Source: Lachnospiraceae bacterium (lineage in GTDB: Bacteria > Bacillota > Clostridia > Lachnospirales > Lachnospiraceae). From it: a stretch of DNA of 64,000 bases. Position 1 is the stretch's first letter. Every line of letters starts with the position of its first letter. The notes under the pieces were generated by a model. The model had not been told where the DNA came from and made no database searches. It saw only the letters and a program-made list of their open reading frames with translations. Below, in pieces: positions 46,911-57,676 of this stretch. The stretch is taken from positions 62,001-126,000 of the forward strand of contig JAFUFI010000025.1 in NCBI GenBank assembly GCA_017469945.1. The letters are read 5' to 3'. Both the position numbers and the translations under genes were made by a program.

Positions 46911-47723
46911 TCAATCTTTAAAAGCCTCTTCATAGGGCAGTCGCAGCTTTGCCCCGAGTTTCATAAGCATCCTCGCCCTCTTGTAGGTGACGGTCTCGCA
47001 CATATATGATTTATTCTTTAAAAGCCATCTGAAGCTCATAACTCCCGCCAAGGCGCCGTACAGATAATGGTAAAGCACCCCTCTGTCGTAGAAAAACTTT
47101 TCATCATACCCGTTAAACCAGGTAGAAAGCTCGCCGCTTTCTCTGGGCTTTTCTTCCCCGATGCAAACAGGTACCGCCAAAAGTTTCATCCCCTTTTTCA
47201 GGCAATCGTTCAAAAAGAGGCTGTCTTCTCCGTTTGAAAAAATACCGCCGCCACCGAACCAAAGGTGATAAGTTATTCCCAGTTCATGCAGCTTCCTGCG
47301 GCGGACAGCTATACTGTAAGCGGGGTATCTTCCGCAGTTCCATCTGCGAACTCTGTGGGCTTTGTCTGTCCAGTATGTACGTCTCTCCTCGCAGACTCTG
47401 ACATTAAAGAGGATAAGATCGATTCCGGGATTTTTCTCAAATTCATCAAGAACTGTTTTTTCATATCCTTCCGCGTACACAATATCTTCGTCGCCAAAGA
47501 GTACGATGTCGGCACTTGCTCTCTGAAGAGCCGTAGTTCTCGATAAACCAACGCCCTTTTCATCCATAGACAGCGCCTTTATAAGGTTTCCGTTATGGTT
47601 AAAAATCTCAGCCTTATACTCTGACTTTTGATTGATGATTATGGCATCGCTTCCGATGTTCATTTTATTGCAAAGAGCCGGTACATCCTGTCCTACACAG
47701 GAAACAAGAAGTTGTAATGTCAT
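46911..47723 (-). CDS. Glycosyltransferase family 2-like protein
   Basis: 270 residues. The nucleotide-sugar fold shows [21 protein letters not shown], whose DED replaces the usual DxD metal site, and [15 protein letters not shown] as the catalytic-base region. There is no membrane helix. It would add a sugar to a lipid-linked glycan; donor and acceptor are unknown. The start overlaps the uvrA stop by four bases (ATGA), showing direct translational coupling to a DNA-repair gene, which is unusual but may simply reflect compaction. Confidence 0.85.
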   Translation of the reverse strand: MTLQLLVSCVGQDVPALCNKMNIGSDAIIINQKSEYKAEIFNHNGNLIKALSMDEKGVGLSRTTALQRASADIVLFGDEDIVYAEGYEKTVLDEFEKNPGIDLILFNVRVCEERRTYWTDKAHRVRRWNCGRYPAYSIAVRRRKLHELGITYHLWFGGGGIFSNGEDSLFLNDCLKKGMKLLAVPVCIGEEKPRESGELSTWFNGYDEKFFYDRGVLYHYLYGALAGVMSFRWLLKNKSYMCETVTYKRARMLMKLGAKLRLPYEEAFKD

Positions 47724-50614
47724 TCTTTCCCCTTTTCAAGCATTTTCTTTACGTAGAATCCGGTATAAGATTCTTTACACCGGGCTATCTGTTCGGGAGT
47801 TCCTTCGGCTATAACGCATCCGCCGCGGTCTCCGCCCTCGGGTCCCATATCGATGATATAGTCGGCGCACTTTATAACATCAAGATTGTGCTCTATAACA
47901 ACAACAGAATTTCCGCCGTCGGCAAGTCTGTGGAGAATCTCGACGAGCTTATGTACATCCGCAAAATGGAGTCCCGTTGTAGGCTCGTCAAGGATGTAAA
48001 TAGTCTTTCCCGTAGAGCGTCTTGAAAGTTCCGTAGCCAGCTTGATACGCTGTGCCTCTCCGCCCGAAAGCTCCGTGGAAGGCTGTCCGAGTTTGATATA
48101 TCCGAGACCAACATCATACAGGGTCTGGATCTTGTTCCTTATAGAGGGAACGTTTTCAAAGAATCCGAGAGCCTCCTCGACTCTCATATCAAGAACATCA
48201 AAAATGTTCTTTCCCTTGTATTTAACCTCTAAGGTTTCTCTGTTGTACCGTTTTCCTCCGCAGACTTCACAAGGGACATATACATCGGGAAGGAAATGCA
48301 TCTCAATCTTTACGATTCCGTCTCCGGAACAGGCTTCGCATCTTCCGCCCTTAACATTAAAGGAGAATCTTCCCTTACTGTACCCTCTTGTTTTGGCATC
48401 AACGGTAGACGCAAAGAGATCTCTTATAAGATCAAAGGCGCCGGTATAAGTAGCTGGATTTGATCTCGGCGTCCTTCCGATAGGACTCTGGTCGATACAG
48501 ATAACCTTATCAAGTTTTTCGATACCGGTTATGGATTTAAACTTTCCCGGGATCGTGCGTGCTCTGTTTAGCTTCTTTGCAAGCTGATTATAAAGAATCT
48601 CGTTAACAAGCGAGCTCTTTCCGCTTCCCGAAACTCCGGTTACGCAGCAAAAGACTCCTAGAGGAAACTTAACATCAATATTTTTCAGGTTATTTTCCTG
48701 CGCTCCCTTAACGGTAAGCCAGCCCGAAGGCTTTCTTCGGCTCTCAGGCACAGGTATCTTCTTTTTTCCCGAAAGATACTGACCGGTTACCGACTCAGGT
48801 ACTTTCATGATCTCTTCCGCGGTTCCTGTAGCTATGACTTCTCCGCCGTGTGAGCCGGCGCCGGGGCCGATATCAACGATATAGTCGGCGGCAAGCATCG
48901 TATCCTCGTCATGCTCAACAACGATCAGTGTATTTCCGAGGTCGCGAAGATTTTTAAGAGTGGCCAGCAGTTTGTCGTTATCTCTTTGATGCAATCCTAT
49001 AGAAGGCTCATCAAGTATATAGCACACTCCCACAAGACCCGATCCGATCTGTGTCGCAAGTCTTATTCTTTGAGCTTCTCCTCCGGAGAGCGTAGCCGTT
49101 GCCCTTGCAAGAGAAAGATAATCAAGTCCAACGTTTATCAGGAATCCCACTCTTGCTTTGATCTCTTTGAGGATCTGTTCTCCGATAAGAGATTGCTGAT
49201 TCGATAAAACAAGTTCGTCTAAAAACTTGGCGAGATCAAGTACGGAAAGCGTCGTAAGATCGTATATATTTTTATCACCGACGGTTACCGCGAGGGACTC
49301 TTTCTTAAGCCTTTTACCTTCGCATTCAGAGCAGGGTGTTATCCGCATAAAGGTCTCATACTCAGCCTTTGAAGTTTCCGAGAAAGTCTCCCGGTATCTT
49401 CTTTCAACATTTTTGACAATTCCTTCAAAAGCGATAGGATACACACCGCTTCCGCGCTGTCCGGTATAGTGGACAGCAACTTCCTTTTCTGTTCCGTTTA
49501 TAAGGATATCCTTGATCTTATCGGGATACTTTTCAAAAGGAGTATCAAGATCAAATTTAAACTCTTTACATAAAGCTTCAAGTACCGCGTTTGTGAAGCT
49601 TCCCTTGCTGTTTGCGCTCTGCCATCCAAGTACCGCTATTGCGCCTTCGTTGATGGAAAGAGACTGATCCGGTATCATCAGATCGGCGTCAAACTCCATC
49701 TTATATCCCAGCCCGGCGCATACAGGGCAGGCGCCAAAGGGATTGTTAAAGGAAAAGCTCCTGGGCTCAACCTCCGGGATACTGATGCCGCAGTCAGGGC
49801 AGGCATAGCTTGAAGAGAAAGTAAGCATTTCTCCGTCTATCACATCAACAAATAAAAGGCCTTCAGCAAGCTTTAACGCGTTTTCTATTGAATCCGCAAG
49901 TCTCGATGAGATGCCCTCTTTAACAACAAGTCTGTCGATGATTATCTCGATATTATGCTTGTTGTTCTTTTCGAGATTTATATCTTCGGAGAGGTCATAC
50001 TGGATACCGTCAACCCTGACTCTTGCGTATCCGCCGCGTCTGGCTCTTTCTATAACCTTTTCATGCTGTCCCTTTCTTCCTCTTACAACCGGAGCAAGTA
50101 TCTGAATCTTAGTTCCTTCAGGGAGAGAAAGAATCCTGTCAACCATCTGGTCAACGCTTTGATGCTCGATAGCTCTTCCGCAATTCGGGCAATGAGGTAT
50201 ACCTATTCGGGCATACAAAAGTCTGAAGTAATCGTAGATCTCCGTCACAGTTCCCACTGTTGAACGAGGATTACGGTTGGTTGATTTTTGGTCGATGGAT
50301 ATGGCAGGGGATAGTCCCTCGATGTTCTCAACATTGGGCTTTTCCATCTGGCCAAGGAACTGCCTTGCGTAGGAGGACAACGACTCCATATAGCGCCTCT
50401 GTCCCTCCGCGTAAATCGTATCAAAAGCAAGTGAAGATTTACCGCTTCCGGATACACCGGTCATAACGACCAGTGAGTCCCTCGGAATCTCCACATCAAT
50501 GTTTTTAAGATTATTCTCTTTCGCCCCTCTTACTCTTATAGTATTTCTTGGCAGCATCTTAACAGCCTGCGCTCTGCTGTCATTATCCGCCTTACTGTTA
50601 TTTTGAGACTTCAT
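47720..50614 (-). CDS. uvrA: Excinuclease ABC subunit A
   Basis: 964 residues, full length. Two ABC ATPase modules, each with Walker A ([11 protein letters not shown] twice), signature (LSGGEAQRI twice) and Walker B ([18 protein letters not shown]). Zinc modules CPNCG...CPDCG and CEACSGDG...CEVCGG are intact. UvrA finds bulky DNA damage and loads UvrB. AAGGTGAAAAG-type sequence precedes the start. uvrB is on the same strand but 4.7 kb upstream, with four genes between. Confidence 0.99.
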   Translation of the reverse strand: MKSQNNSKADNDSRAQAVKMLPRNTIRVRGAKENNLKNIDVEIPRDSLVVMTGVSGSGKSSLAFDTIYAEGQRRYMESLSSYARQFLGQMEKPNVENIEGLSPAISIDQKSTNRNPRSTVGTVTEIYDYFRLLYARIGIPHCPNCGRAIEHQSVDQMVDRILSLPEGTKIQILAPVVRGRKGQHEKVIERARRGGYARVRVDGIQYDLSEDINLEKNNKHNIEIIIDRLVVKEGISSRLADSIENALKLAEGLLFVDVIDGEMLTFSSSYACPDCGISIPEVEPRSFSFNNPFGACPVCAGLGYKMEFDADLMIPDQSLSINEGAIAVLGWQSANSKGSFTNAVLEALCKEFKFDLDTPFEKYPDKIKDILINGTEKEVAVHYTGQRGSGVYPIAFEGIVKNVERRYRETFSETSKAEYETFMRITPCSECEGKRLKKESLAVTVGDKNIYDLTTLSVLDLAKFLDELVLSNQQSLIGEQILKEIKARVGFLINVGLDYLSLARATATLSGGEAQRIRLATQIGSGLVGVCYILDEPSIGLHQRDNDKLLATLKNLRDLGNTLIVVEHDEDTMLAADYIVDIGPGAGSHGGEVIATGTAEEIMKVPESVTGQYLSGKKKIPVPESRRKPSGWLTVKGAQENNLKNIDVKFPLGVFCCVTGVSGSGKSSLVNEILYNQLAKKLNRARTIPGKFKSITGIEKLDKVICIDQSPIGRTPRSNPATYTGAFDLIRDLFASTVDAKTRGYSKGRFSFNVKGGRCEACSGDGIVKIEMHFLPDVYVPCEVCGGKRYNRETLEVKYKGKNIFDVLDMRVEEALGFFENVPSIRNKIQTLYDVGLGYIKLGQPSTELSGGEAQRIKLATELSRRSTGKTIYILDEPTTGLHFADVHKLVEILHRLADGGNSVVVIEHNLDVIKCADYIIDMGPEGGDRGGCVIAEGTPEQIARCKESYTGFYVKKMLEKGKE

Positions 50615-50638
50615 TATTTCTTTTCACCTTACTGTCAG

Positions 50639-52045
50639 TTATACAAGCAATTCGAATATATCTCCCCCGGCTATTTTGTATCTATCGTATATTTCTTCAT
50701 AGGACCCGGTAAAATACCTGGAAGAATCAGCGAAAACATCCTGTTTAAGGTAAAAGATAACCTTATTAAAGAAAAGATCCGCATCTTTAAGTTCTTCCGG
50801 TTTTACGAAGAATGGTCCCAGCTTCTTGTTCTCAGCGATAAGTGCGTTATGTGGGATCCCCCGCTTCTTTCCCTCAAGATTCTCCGCGTCGATCATATTG
50901 TTGACGATAGCAGCAAACGTACTCCAGTTTCTCTTTAGCTTTCCTTTTTCGTAGAGCAATCCGGCGATCTTGGCGTTTACCTCGGAATCCTCAAAGACCT
51001 CCTTAAGATCTCTTTCCCCGGAAAAGATTTTTTTCTCTTCTTTCATCTCCTCCGGCAAAATGTCAAAATCTATCGGCACATACACCAGTTCAAATCTTCG
51101 CTTAAACGCGTTGTCCATCACGAAAATATTCTCGTCGGCGGTATTCATTGTTGCGACTATATTGAAATTTGCGGGAAGCCATATCATCCCGTCATAAAAG
51201 ATATTTTTCATCCAGGGATCTCTTGAAAAGTACGCTCCAAGGTCTCTGTTTACTATAGGATATTCGCTCTTTCCTTCCGACCCCCTGTCAAGGAGCTGGA
51301 AAACATCTCCGAATATGGACGGAGCATACCCCCTGTTTATTTCCTCAATAACAAGATAATACTTTTCCTCCGGATTTAAGAAAGCAGCCTTAAGCAGCTC
51401 CGAAAAAGGCCCCGCAACGTATACGTAATCAAGAGGCTTTTCTAAGGATATCAAAGGTTTTATGGCTCCTACAAAGTCTCCGTATGTATATGCCGGATGG
51501 AATATTACACGCTTAATATGCGTCCGCATCATCTCTTCATCGGGAAATTCTTTCTCGAGAAGCTTACGTACATTATAAGACTTTCCCGTACCGGGAGCAC
51601 CGTAATATACTCTCTGCACCGGCTTCATAGGTACTTCGTGGTAATAGAATTCTAAGGGTGAGGTGTCCTTGCGCTCGATATCGGATTTCTCTTCAGATAA
51701 ATAGAACCTTGCATGAATCTCAGGAGCTGTACTTTCAGCCCCGTTCTCAAGATAAAACAAATAAAGATCCAGGGCGGTGCTTAACGTACCGTTCCCCGCC
51801 CTGTCAATATCAATAAAGTCCTTATCGGTCTTAAGATAATCTATCTCGTCTCCAAGCTGTACCGGATTGTTGAAATAGAAAAGATTTTTAATCTGCAGAT
51901 TACCGGCCTTTTCGCAAGAACTCCTCAGGGCATAAGCGTACGCGGTGATCTCATTGTCGGAAAAAAACCGCATTCCATCACCATATACCTGCTTCTTAAG
52001 CCAGCTTCTGAACGCTCTTTCGACCTCGGTAGTAACTATCTGCAT
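50639..52045 (-). CDS. McrB-type AAA+ NTPase without partner nuclease
   Basis: 468 residues. The AAA+ domain has Walker A YYGAPGTGKSYN (~147-158), FHPAYTYGDFVGAIKP, a Walker B/McrB block EEINRGYAPSIFGDVFQLLDR at ~242-262, and MNTADENIFVMDNAFKRRF, close to the MNTAD signature of McrB. The N-terminal ~130 residues resemble the helical domain often found before defence ATPases (SWLKKQV...DFIDIDRAGNGTLSTALDLY). No McrC or any nuclease gene is adjacent. It follows the patatin gene by 13 bases. It could be a restriction remnant, a new defence factor or a housekeeping AAA+ protein; the sequence does not decide. Confidence 0.85.
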   Translation of the reverse strand: MQIVTTEVERAFRSWLKKQVYGDGMRFFSDNEITAYAYALRSSCEKAGNLQIKNLFYFNNPVQLGDEIDYLKTDKDFIDIDRAGNGTLSTALDLYLFYLENGAESTAPEIHARFYLSEEKSDIERKDTSPLEFYYHEVPMKPVQRVYYGAPGTGKSYNVRKLLEKEFPDEEMMRTHIKRVIFHPAYTYGDFVGAIKPLISLEKPLDYVYVAGPFSELLKAAFLNPEEKYYLVIEEINRGYAPSIFGDVFQLLDRGSEGKSEYPIVNRDLGAYFSRDPWMKNIFYDGMIWLPANFNIVATMNTADENIFVMDNAFKRRFELVYVPIDFDILPEEMKEEKKIFSGERDLKEVFEDSEVNAKIAGLLYEKGKLKRNWSTFAAIVNNMIDAENLEGKKRGIPHNALIAENKKLGPFFVKPEELKDADLFFNKVIFYLKQDVFADSSRYFTGSYEEIYDRYKIAGGDIFELLV

Positions 52046-52058
52046 ATCTATACCCGTC

Positions 52059-52916
52059 TCAGCTTTCCATAAACGCCTTCAGTTCGTCATATCTTCGCTC
52101 CATAAGCTTATATGCGTCCTGATAGCATTTCTCAAGTTTATCTCTATTGGTTTCGAAGTGTGCAACGGTAGTCTCGTCAGGCTTTATGATCATCGCCCTT
52201 CCCTCGCGTTCCATCTTCTCAATCTCTTCCATCTGCCTTAAGTACTGGTCTTTACGCCCGAGTATGGTATCGGCAAGATGTGGATATTTTCTGCGGTAGA
52301 AGAAGTTGACAAGGAAGCTCAGCTTCTTGTAATCCGTCGCTTCGTGAAGATCGGCCTTCGTAAGGATCAAAACTATCTTGTCACATCCCATATCAAGGGC
52401 TCTTTGGAAAGGAATAGAATCCGCCAAAGATCCGTCAAGATACTTTTTTCCGCGAAGCTCTATCGGCTTGCAGATAAAGGGAAGAGAGCATGAAGCCTTG
52501 CAAAAATCCAACGCCTCTCTGTCTGTCTGAAAGTCCGATACGTACTCGGGCTTACCCGTTTCACAATTGGCAACAACAGCTTCCCAAAGAGTCTCCGATT
52601 TATGAAAAGTCTCAAAATCGTAAGGGAAGTTGTCGTAAGCGTATTTTATGATACACTCATCAAGATCCAGAACTTTTCCCGTTCTGAGGATATTGGGGAG
52701 GCCATAAAAACTTCTTGTATTTTCATGAGTCAATATCTTTTTGGAACGCCCTTTTTGTCTTGATACAAATCCGGACGCGTTGCTTACCCCCACCGATACT
52801 CCCGATACATACGGGAAATATACATTTTTGTCAAGGAGGCAGTCAAGCACTCCGGCTGTAAAAATACCGCGGATTGCGCCTCCTTCAAGAATAAGTCCTG
52901 TCTTTGATGCCATCAT
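52059..52916 (-). CDS. Patatin-like phospholipase (YjjU type)
   Basis: 285 residues (a second ATG follows directly). The oxyanion loop GGAIRG (12-17), nucleophile elbow GVSVG (Ser41) and catalytic Asp in DGSLADSIPF (~161) are all intact. The C-terminal third (KPDETTVAHFETNRDKLEKC) matches the extension usual in bacterial YjjU-like enzymes. It would release fatty acids from membrane lipids. It starts 5 bases after the acyl-CoA ligase, which could activate such fatty acids, so the two may act together (inference). Similarity to CBASS patatin effectors is limited to the fold. Confidence 0.9.
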   Translation of the reverse strand: MMASKTGLILEGGAIRGIFTAGVLDCLLDKNVYFPYVSGVSVGVSNASGFVSRQKGRSKKILTHENTRSFYGLPNILRTGKVLDLDECIIKYAYDNFPYDFETFHKSETLWEAVVANCETGKPEYVSDFQTDREALDFCKASCSLPFICKPIELRGKKYLDGSLADSIPFQRALDMGCDKIVLILTKADLHEATDYKKLSFLVNFFYRRKYPHLADTILGRKDQYLRQMEEIEKMEREGRAMIIKPDETTVAHFETNRDKLEKCYQDAYKLMERRYDELKAFMES

Positions 52917-52921
52917 TTCAC

Positions 52922-54409
52922 CTATTTTACTTTGTTTCTATCAATCTTCATAGCGCCGGTGCGAGGGAAGTCTTCTTTTCTGACTACTACCTTTGCAACC
53001 TGCATATAGCTGGGAAGTCCTGCATTTACAGACGCTGTAAGATCTTCCATAGCCTTTTGTATCTCCTCGTCACTCTTGCCGGCTACTGCGGGCTCAAGAG
53101 GAAGAATCTCAACGCCGATAACGGTATTGCCGCCAAGTTGCATCTCGCGGATAAGGCAATCCTTTACCCTTGCGTCTTTATAGAAGTATTCCTCGAGTTC
53201 CTCGGGAGATACATTCTCACCATTGGATAATATGATAAGGTTCTTGATCCTTCCGGTAATATAGAGGAACCCATCCTCGTCAAACCTTACAAGGTCTCCG
53301 GTCTTAAGCCATCCGTCTTCCATAACCTTAGCGGTCTCTTCGGGATTTCCGGCATATCCTATCATAACGTTGTCGCCCTTTATCCAGAGCTCATCGTCTA
53401 CAACCTTCACTTCCTGCTCGGGGTAGATCTTACCCATGGACTCGGGCTTATTCTCGATATCAATATTTGCGGAAGTAAGGTTTGCTCCTTCTGTAAGTCC
53501 GTATCCGGGATAAAGCTTGATTCCGAACTGTGCAGCATCCTTTATAAGCCTGGGAGGAACAGGAGCCGCTCCGACGATCATCTTCTTAAGATCTCCGAGG
53601 AATCCTTTTCCTTTAAGCTTGGCAAGTCCCAAGATAACCTCAACAAGTCCGGGTACAAGTACAAGGAATGTAGGTTTAAGTACAGGGATCTGTCCGACTG
53701 CTGCCCTCATATCCGTGCAGGCGATAACGGTTGAACCCGTAAAGAGTACGGAAAGGAATCCCATTACGGATCCGAAAATATGGGACATAGGAAGGATAAC
53801 CATTACTCTGTGGTCAAATACTCCGCCGGGCTGGTAACTTCCGTTCAAAGCACCTCTCATAAGAGCGCCGTGGGTAAGGATAACTCCCTTGGGAGCGCCG
53901 GTCGTTCCGCCTGTAAAGTAAATGGCGGCAACGGACTCTTTCTTTACATCACCGTAAGGAGCCTCGCTGTCAGCAATCTCCGAAGAAGGGATAACAGTAC
54001 ACTTAACATTTTCGGTAAGAGGTTTAAACTCATCGGCAGCTACCAAAGCGGCAAAGCCAAACTTCATGGAAATGCCGGTAATCTGCTCGGCGCCGAGCTG
54101 TACGGGAAGCATTGTAAGGATCGCTCCGTATGAAGGAACAGCCAAAAACCACTCCATTGCGTCAAGGTCGTTTCTTGCAATAACACCGACCTTATCGCCG
54201 GGCTTTACGCCTGCTGCCGCAAGTACGGCACGTCTCTTTGCCACGCGGCTTACAAGTTCCTTAAAGCTGTGCGTAATCTTTCCGTCTGTAGTAGCGGGCT
54301 TTTCAGCAAAGTCCTTTTCAACCTTCTTTAAAAAATCGGCAAAGGTAGGGACATAGTAAATGACCTTCTGTTCCTCTTCCGACAACATGTCGACAAAATA
54401 ATTAGACAT
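52922..54409 (-). CDS. AMP-dependent acyl-CoA synthetase/ligase
   Basis: 495 residues from ATG 54409 (GGAGG at the right distance). ANL-superfamily motifs are in order: A3 YFTGGTTGAPKGVILTH, A5 YPGYGLTEG, A7/A8 TGDLVRFDEDGFLYITGRIK and A10 Lys in GAMKIDRNK. It adenylates a carboxylic acid, most likely a fatty acid, and transfers it to CoA or a carrier. There is no signal or membrane helix. It forms a short unit with the patatin gene downstream. Confidence 0.9.
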   Translation of the reverse strand: MSNYFVDMLSEEEQKVIYYVPTFADFLKKVEKDFAEKPATTDGKITHSFKELVSRVAKRRAVLAAAGVKPGDKVGVIARNDLDAMEWFLAVPSYGAILTMLPVQLGAEQITGISMKFGFAALVAADEFKPLTENVKCTVIPSSEIADSEAPYGDVKKESVAAIYFTGGTTGAPKGVILTHGALMRGALNGSYQPGGVFDHRVMVILPMSHIFGSVMGFLSVLFTGSTVIACTDMRAAVGQIPVLKPTFLVLVPGLVEVILGLAKLKGKGFLGDLKKMIVGAAPVPPRLIKDAAQFGIKLYPGYGLTEGANLTSANIDIENKPESMGKIYPEQEVKVVDDELWIKGDNVMIGYAGNPEETAKVMEDGWLKTGDLVRFDEDGFLYITGRIKNLIILSNGENVSPEELEEYFYKDARVKDCLIREMQLGGNTVIGVEILPLEPAVAGKSDEEIQKAMEDLTASVNAGLPSYMQVAKVVVRKEDFPRTGAMKIDRNKVK

Positions 54410-54456
54410 CTTAAACCTCCAAAAGATTTTCATCTTCCCAAACATTTCTATTTTAC

Positions 54457-54484
54457 AAAAAAAGGCTGCATTTAGCAACCTTTT
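54457..54484 (-). terminator. Intrinsic terminator of the PilZ gene
   Basis: Arms AAAAGGCTGC and GCAACCTTTT with a five-base loop, ending in TTTTTTT on the minus strand, 20 bases after the stop codon at 54505. Confidence 0.8.
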
Positions 54485-54504
54485 ATAGTGTAATCAAATT
54501 TAGA

Positions 54505-55176
54505 TCATGCGTGCTTAAGTTTCTGGAGTTCTTCGCGCTGTATACGATTTACAACCTCTTTGACCGACGAATTGTTCACAAGGAGCTTAACCCCTATTAT
54601 GGTTTCATCTCTGTCTCTGTTATACTGCGCTCTGGCGATAAGTCCGTTAGTCTTTATAGAGATCGGCACAACTCCGATATGACAGGCAAAGGACAGATTC
54701 AAAAGCTCCTTGACCGGAATATATTCTCGTCCTTTTACTACGACACCGAAGCCTCCGTAGCTTATATCTCTTACTTCACAGTCGTATTCCTTTTGAGAGC
54801 CCAAAAGAGTAAAGGTTCCCTCTTCTATAAGGCTGAATCTTTTGTACTCTCGTAAGTTTTTCAGCCCGTTTTTCTCGTTGCTGAAAACTCTGTGCGCCAG
54901 GCTTCCGTCATCCGTTCTCGCCAGCGTTATCTTTTGAACGCCAAATTCAATGTGCATAGGTCCCATTACGGCGCTGAGCTTCATGTGTAAGCCCGAACTC
55001 TGAAACGACAGAACCTTTCCGTTATACGTAAAAGGAAGCACATCGATATAGTCCGTTCCCCTGCCGATAGTCCTTGATGTGAGAGTAACATTTTTTTCAT
55101 CGGCTCTCACTTCGATAGAAACATCCCCTTCTATCTCTCCGATGCCATACTTTTTCTTTAAATCCTCGGTACCCAT
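54505..55176 (-). CDS. PilZ-domain cyclic-di-GMP receptor (YcgR-like)
   Basis: 223 residues. The N-terminal ~105 residues match a YcgR-type flagellar brake domain in size and strand pattern (SRTIGRGTDYIDVLPF). The C-terminal PilZ domain (~108-215) has the ligand residues REYKR and DISYGGFG, the RxxxR and [DN]xSxxG motifs. It would bind cyclic-di-GMP and slow motility or affect the envelope. It is a single-gene unit between uvrB and the acyl-CoA ligase, and pairs functionally with the two GGDEF proteins of this window. Confidence 0.9.
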   Translation of the reverse strand: MGTEDLKKKYGIGEIEGDVSIEVRADEKNVTLTSRTIGRGTDYIDVLPFTYNGKVLSFQSSGLHMKLSAVMGPMHIEFGVQKITLARTDDGSLAHRVFSNEKNGLKNLREYKRFSLIEEGTFTLLGSQKEYDCEVRDISYGGFGVVVKGREYIPVKELLNLSFACHIGVVPISIKTNGLIARAQYNRDRDETIIGVKLLVNNSSVKEVVNRIQREELQKLKHA

Positions 55177-55277
55177 TTGTAGTTCTCTTAAGTAATAAAT
55201 TTGAGTAGCTTAATACCCCACAAATGAATATATCATAACTTAGTATTAACGGAAAAGTAGAAATCTCGGGCCTGTTT

Positions 55278-57260
55278 TTATGCATGATTCCCAAAAGCTT
55301 TCCTAAGATCAACAATTTTATCTCTAAGTTCAGCAGCAGTTTCGAAGTCAAGCTCAGCAGCCGCCTTGCGCATCTGCTTCTCGAGTTTATCCATGAGTTT
55401 CCTGATCTCAGCGGGGTTCATGGATTCGGGATCTTTCTCAAAGCGTACTTCTTCCTTTGCAATTTCCTTTGAAATACTGATAAGCTCACGAACCGACTTT
55501 TGGATAGTTGTAGGCGTAATTCCGTGCTCTTCGTTGTACTTTTGCTGGATCTCGCGGCGGCGGTTTGTCTCACCAATGGCATTTTTCATAGAATCCGTCA
55601 TCACATCCGCATACATGATAACGTGACCTTCAGAGTTTCTTGCGGCTCTTCCGATGGTCTGGATAAGAGCGGTCTCGCTCCTTAAGAATCCTTCCTTATC
55701 GGCATCGAGGATCGCAACAAGGGTGATTTCCGGAATGTCCAAGCCCTCTCTTAAAAGGTTGATACCCACAAGAACGTCAAATACGTCAAGACGCATATCG
55801 CGGATTATCTTCGCTCTCTCTAAAGCCTCTATATCCGAGTGCATATACTTTACGCGAACTCCGGCCTCACGAAGGTACTCCGTTAAATCCTCCGCCATCC
55901 GTTTTGTAAGAGTTGTGATAAGGACTTTATGTTTATTTGCCGTCTCTTTTCTGATCTCTCCAAGGAGATCGTCAATCTGGCCCTCTACGGGGCGTACGTC
56001 CACTTCGGGATCAAGAAGTCCCGTAGGGCGTATTACCTGTTCCGTACGAAGGAGCTCATGCTCCGACTCATACGTAGAAGGTGTTGCAGACACAAAGAGC
56101 ATCTGGTTTATATGATCCTCAAATTCCTCAAAGTTAAGAGGTCTGTTATCAAGGGCACTGGGAAGTCTGAAGCCATAATCCACAAGAGTTGTCTTTCTTG
56201 AACGGTCTCCGGCGTACATGGCTCTTATCTGCGGTATGGTCATATGTGACTCGTCGATGATAATAAGGAAATCCTCGGGGAAGAAGTCCATAAGCGTCAT
56301 AGGCGGCTCACCCGCCTTCATTCCCGAAAGGTGTCTTGAATAGTTTTCGATTCCGGAGCAAAAGCCTGTCTCCCGGAGCATCTCAACATCAAAGTTCGTT
56401 CTCTCGGAGATACGCTGCGCCTCGATAAGTCTGTCCTCTCCCTTAAAGTATTTAACTCTCTCTTCCAGCTCCTTTTCTATTTCTCCGCAGGCAATCTTTA
56501 TCCTGTCGGGAGAAACTACGTAGTGGGAAGCGGGGAAAACCGCTATATGCTCAAGGGTAGCCTTCATACGTCCGTTTAAAGGCTCTACTTCAACAATACG
56601 GTCTATCTCGTCTCCGAACCATTCAACCCTTATCAGATAGTCTCCGCCCTGAGCCGGGAAAAACTCCAAAGTATCACCGTGTACGGTAAAGCATCCGGGC
56701 TTTTTCTCCATATCGTTTCGCTCGTACTGCATATCCACAAGGGACCTTACCACATCGTCCCTTTCTATCTCCTGTCCGGGGCGCAGCGAAAGGATCATGC
56801 CCTTATATTCGTCGGGGCTTCCGAGGCCGTATATACAGGAAACAGAGGCCACGACTACAACATCCCTTCTCTCGGAAAGGGATGCGGTCGCCGAGAGGCG
56901 CAGCTTATCTATCTCGTCATTTATAGACGAGTCCTTTGCAATATATGTATCGGACTGAGGTACGTATGCCTCCGGCTGGTAATAATCGTAGTAGGACACA
57001 AAATACTCTACCGCGTTCTCCGGGAAGAATTCCTTCATCTCACCATAGAGCTGACCGGCCAAAGTTTTGTTGTGGGAAATGATAAGAGTAGGCTTATTTA
57101 AGGCCGCAATAACATTGGCCATGGTAAAGGTTTTACCGGAGCCTGTAACGCCAAGAAGTGTTTGAAATTGGTTGCCTTCCTTAAAACCCTTAACCAGGTC
57201 TTCAATAGCCTGCGGCTGATCTCCGGTGGGTTTATAAGGAGAATGTAATTTAAAGTCCAT
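55278..57260 (-). CDS. uvrB: Excinuclease ABC subunit B
   Basis: 660 residues. Walker [12 protein letters not shown], beta-hairpin region [12 protein letters not shown], helicase motifs [15 protein letters not shown] and the C-terminal UVR coiled coil ([18 protein letters not shown]) are intact. It verifies damage found by UvrA and recruits UvrC. AAGGG precedes the start. It follows the YvyF-like gene by 15 bases. Confidence 0.99.
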   Translation of the reverse strand: MDFKLHSPYKPTGDQPQAIEDLVKGFKEGNQFQTLLGVTGSGKTFTMANVIAALNKPTLIISHNKTLAGQLYGEMKEFFPENAVEYFVSYYDYYQPEAYVPQSDTYIAKDSSINDEIDKLRLSATASLSERRDVVVVASVSCIYGLGSPDEYKGMILSLRPGQEIERDDVVRSLVDMQYERNDMEKKPGCFTVHGDTLEFFPAQGGDYLIRVEWFGDEIDRIVEVEPLNGRMKATLEHIAVFPASHYVVSPDRIKIACGEIEKELEERVKYFKGEDRLIEAQRISERTNFDVEMLRETGFCSGIENYSRHLSGMKAGEPPMTLMDFFPEDFLIIIDESHMTIPQIRAMYAGDRSRKTTLVDYGFRLPSALDNRPLNFEEFEDHINQMLFVSATPSTYESEHELLRTEQVIRPTGLLDPEVDVRPVEGQIDDLLGEIRKETANKHKVLITTLTKRMAEDLTEYLREAGVRVKYMHSDIEALERAKIIRDMRLDVFDVLVGINLLREGLDIPEITLVAILDADKEGFLRSETALIQTIGRAARNSEGHVIMYADVMTDSMKNAIGETNRRREIQQKYNEEHGITPTTIQKSVRELISISKEIAKEEVRFEKDPESMNPAEIRKLMDKLEKQMRKAAAELDFETAAELRDKIVDLRKAFGNHA

Positions 57261-57275
57261 AATTATCAGAACCCT

Positions 57276-57656
57276 TTATTTATTAATCTTCGCAATAAAC
57301 TTATCGTCTGCGATCATTTTTGTGATCTTGTTTCTTGATACGCCGGTACCTTTTTCCACCTGAATGGCGGTTGCCCCGGGGTGCTCTTCCAAAAAGCTCC
57401 TGACAAGGCCGTAATCGTCATATTCCTTATGGCCGCAGTCAGGGCATGTGTATTCTCCGAGTCCGTCGTATCCAAGCTTTGCCCCGCACATTCTGCAGCG
57501 ATTCGGCTTGTTTTCTATATCATCGGCCACAAGAGACTCAAGGAGCTTTTTCTCATTCTCCTTTTCTCTATTTTTTTCAGCTTCAAAATCCGCTTTACCT
57601 GGCGAGACGGGTACTCCCTGCTTCGTCTTGGCTATTTCCATTTTGTATCCCTTCAT
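57276..57656 (-). CDS. Zinc-ribbon/helix-turn-helix protein, YvyF-like
   Basis: 126 residues from ATG 57656, which follows GGAGG by six bases. A charged N-terminal helix (~20-47) precedes a zinc ribbon (CRMCG and CPDCG, ~54-74) and a C-terminal helical domain (SFLEEHPGATAIQVEKGTG, then VSRNKITKMIADDKF). The ribbon plus helix-turn-helix order is that of the flagellar-operon protein YvyF. Here it lies next to uvrB rather than fliS or flgM. A regulatory role in motility is possible; nothing in the sequence proves it. Confidence 0.75.
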   Translation of the reverse strand: MKGYKMEIAKTKQGVPVSPGKADFEAEKNREKENEKKLLESLVADDIENKPNRCRMCGAKLGYDGLGEYTCPDCGHKEYDDYGLVRSFLEEHPGATAIQVEKGTGVSRNKITKMIADDKFIAKINK

Positions 57657-57676
57657 AAGCTTCCTCCATGAAAAGG

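Noticed and set aside
50639..52916. Calling the patatin/McrB pair a CBASS or Mcr restriction system
   Set aside because: No cyclase (CD-NTase), McrC, methylase or nuclease gene is adjacent; only the folds are shared, so a named system cannot be supported.
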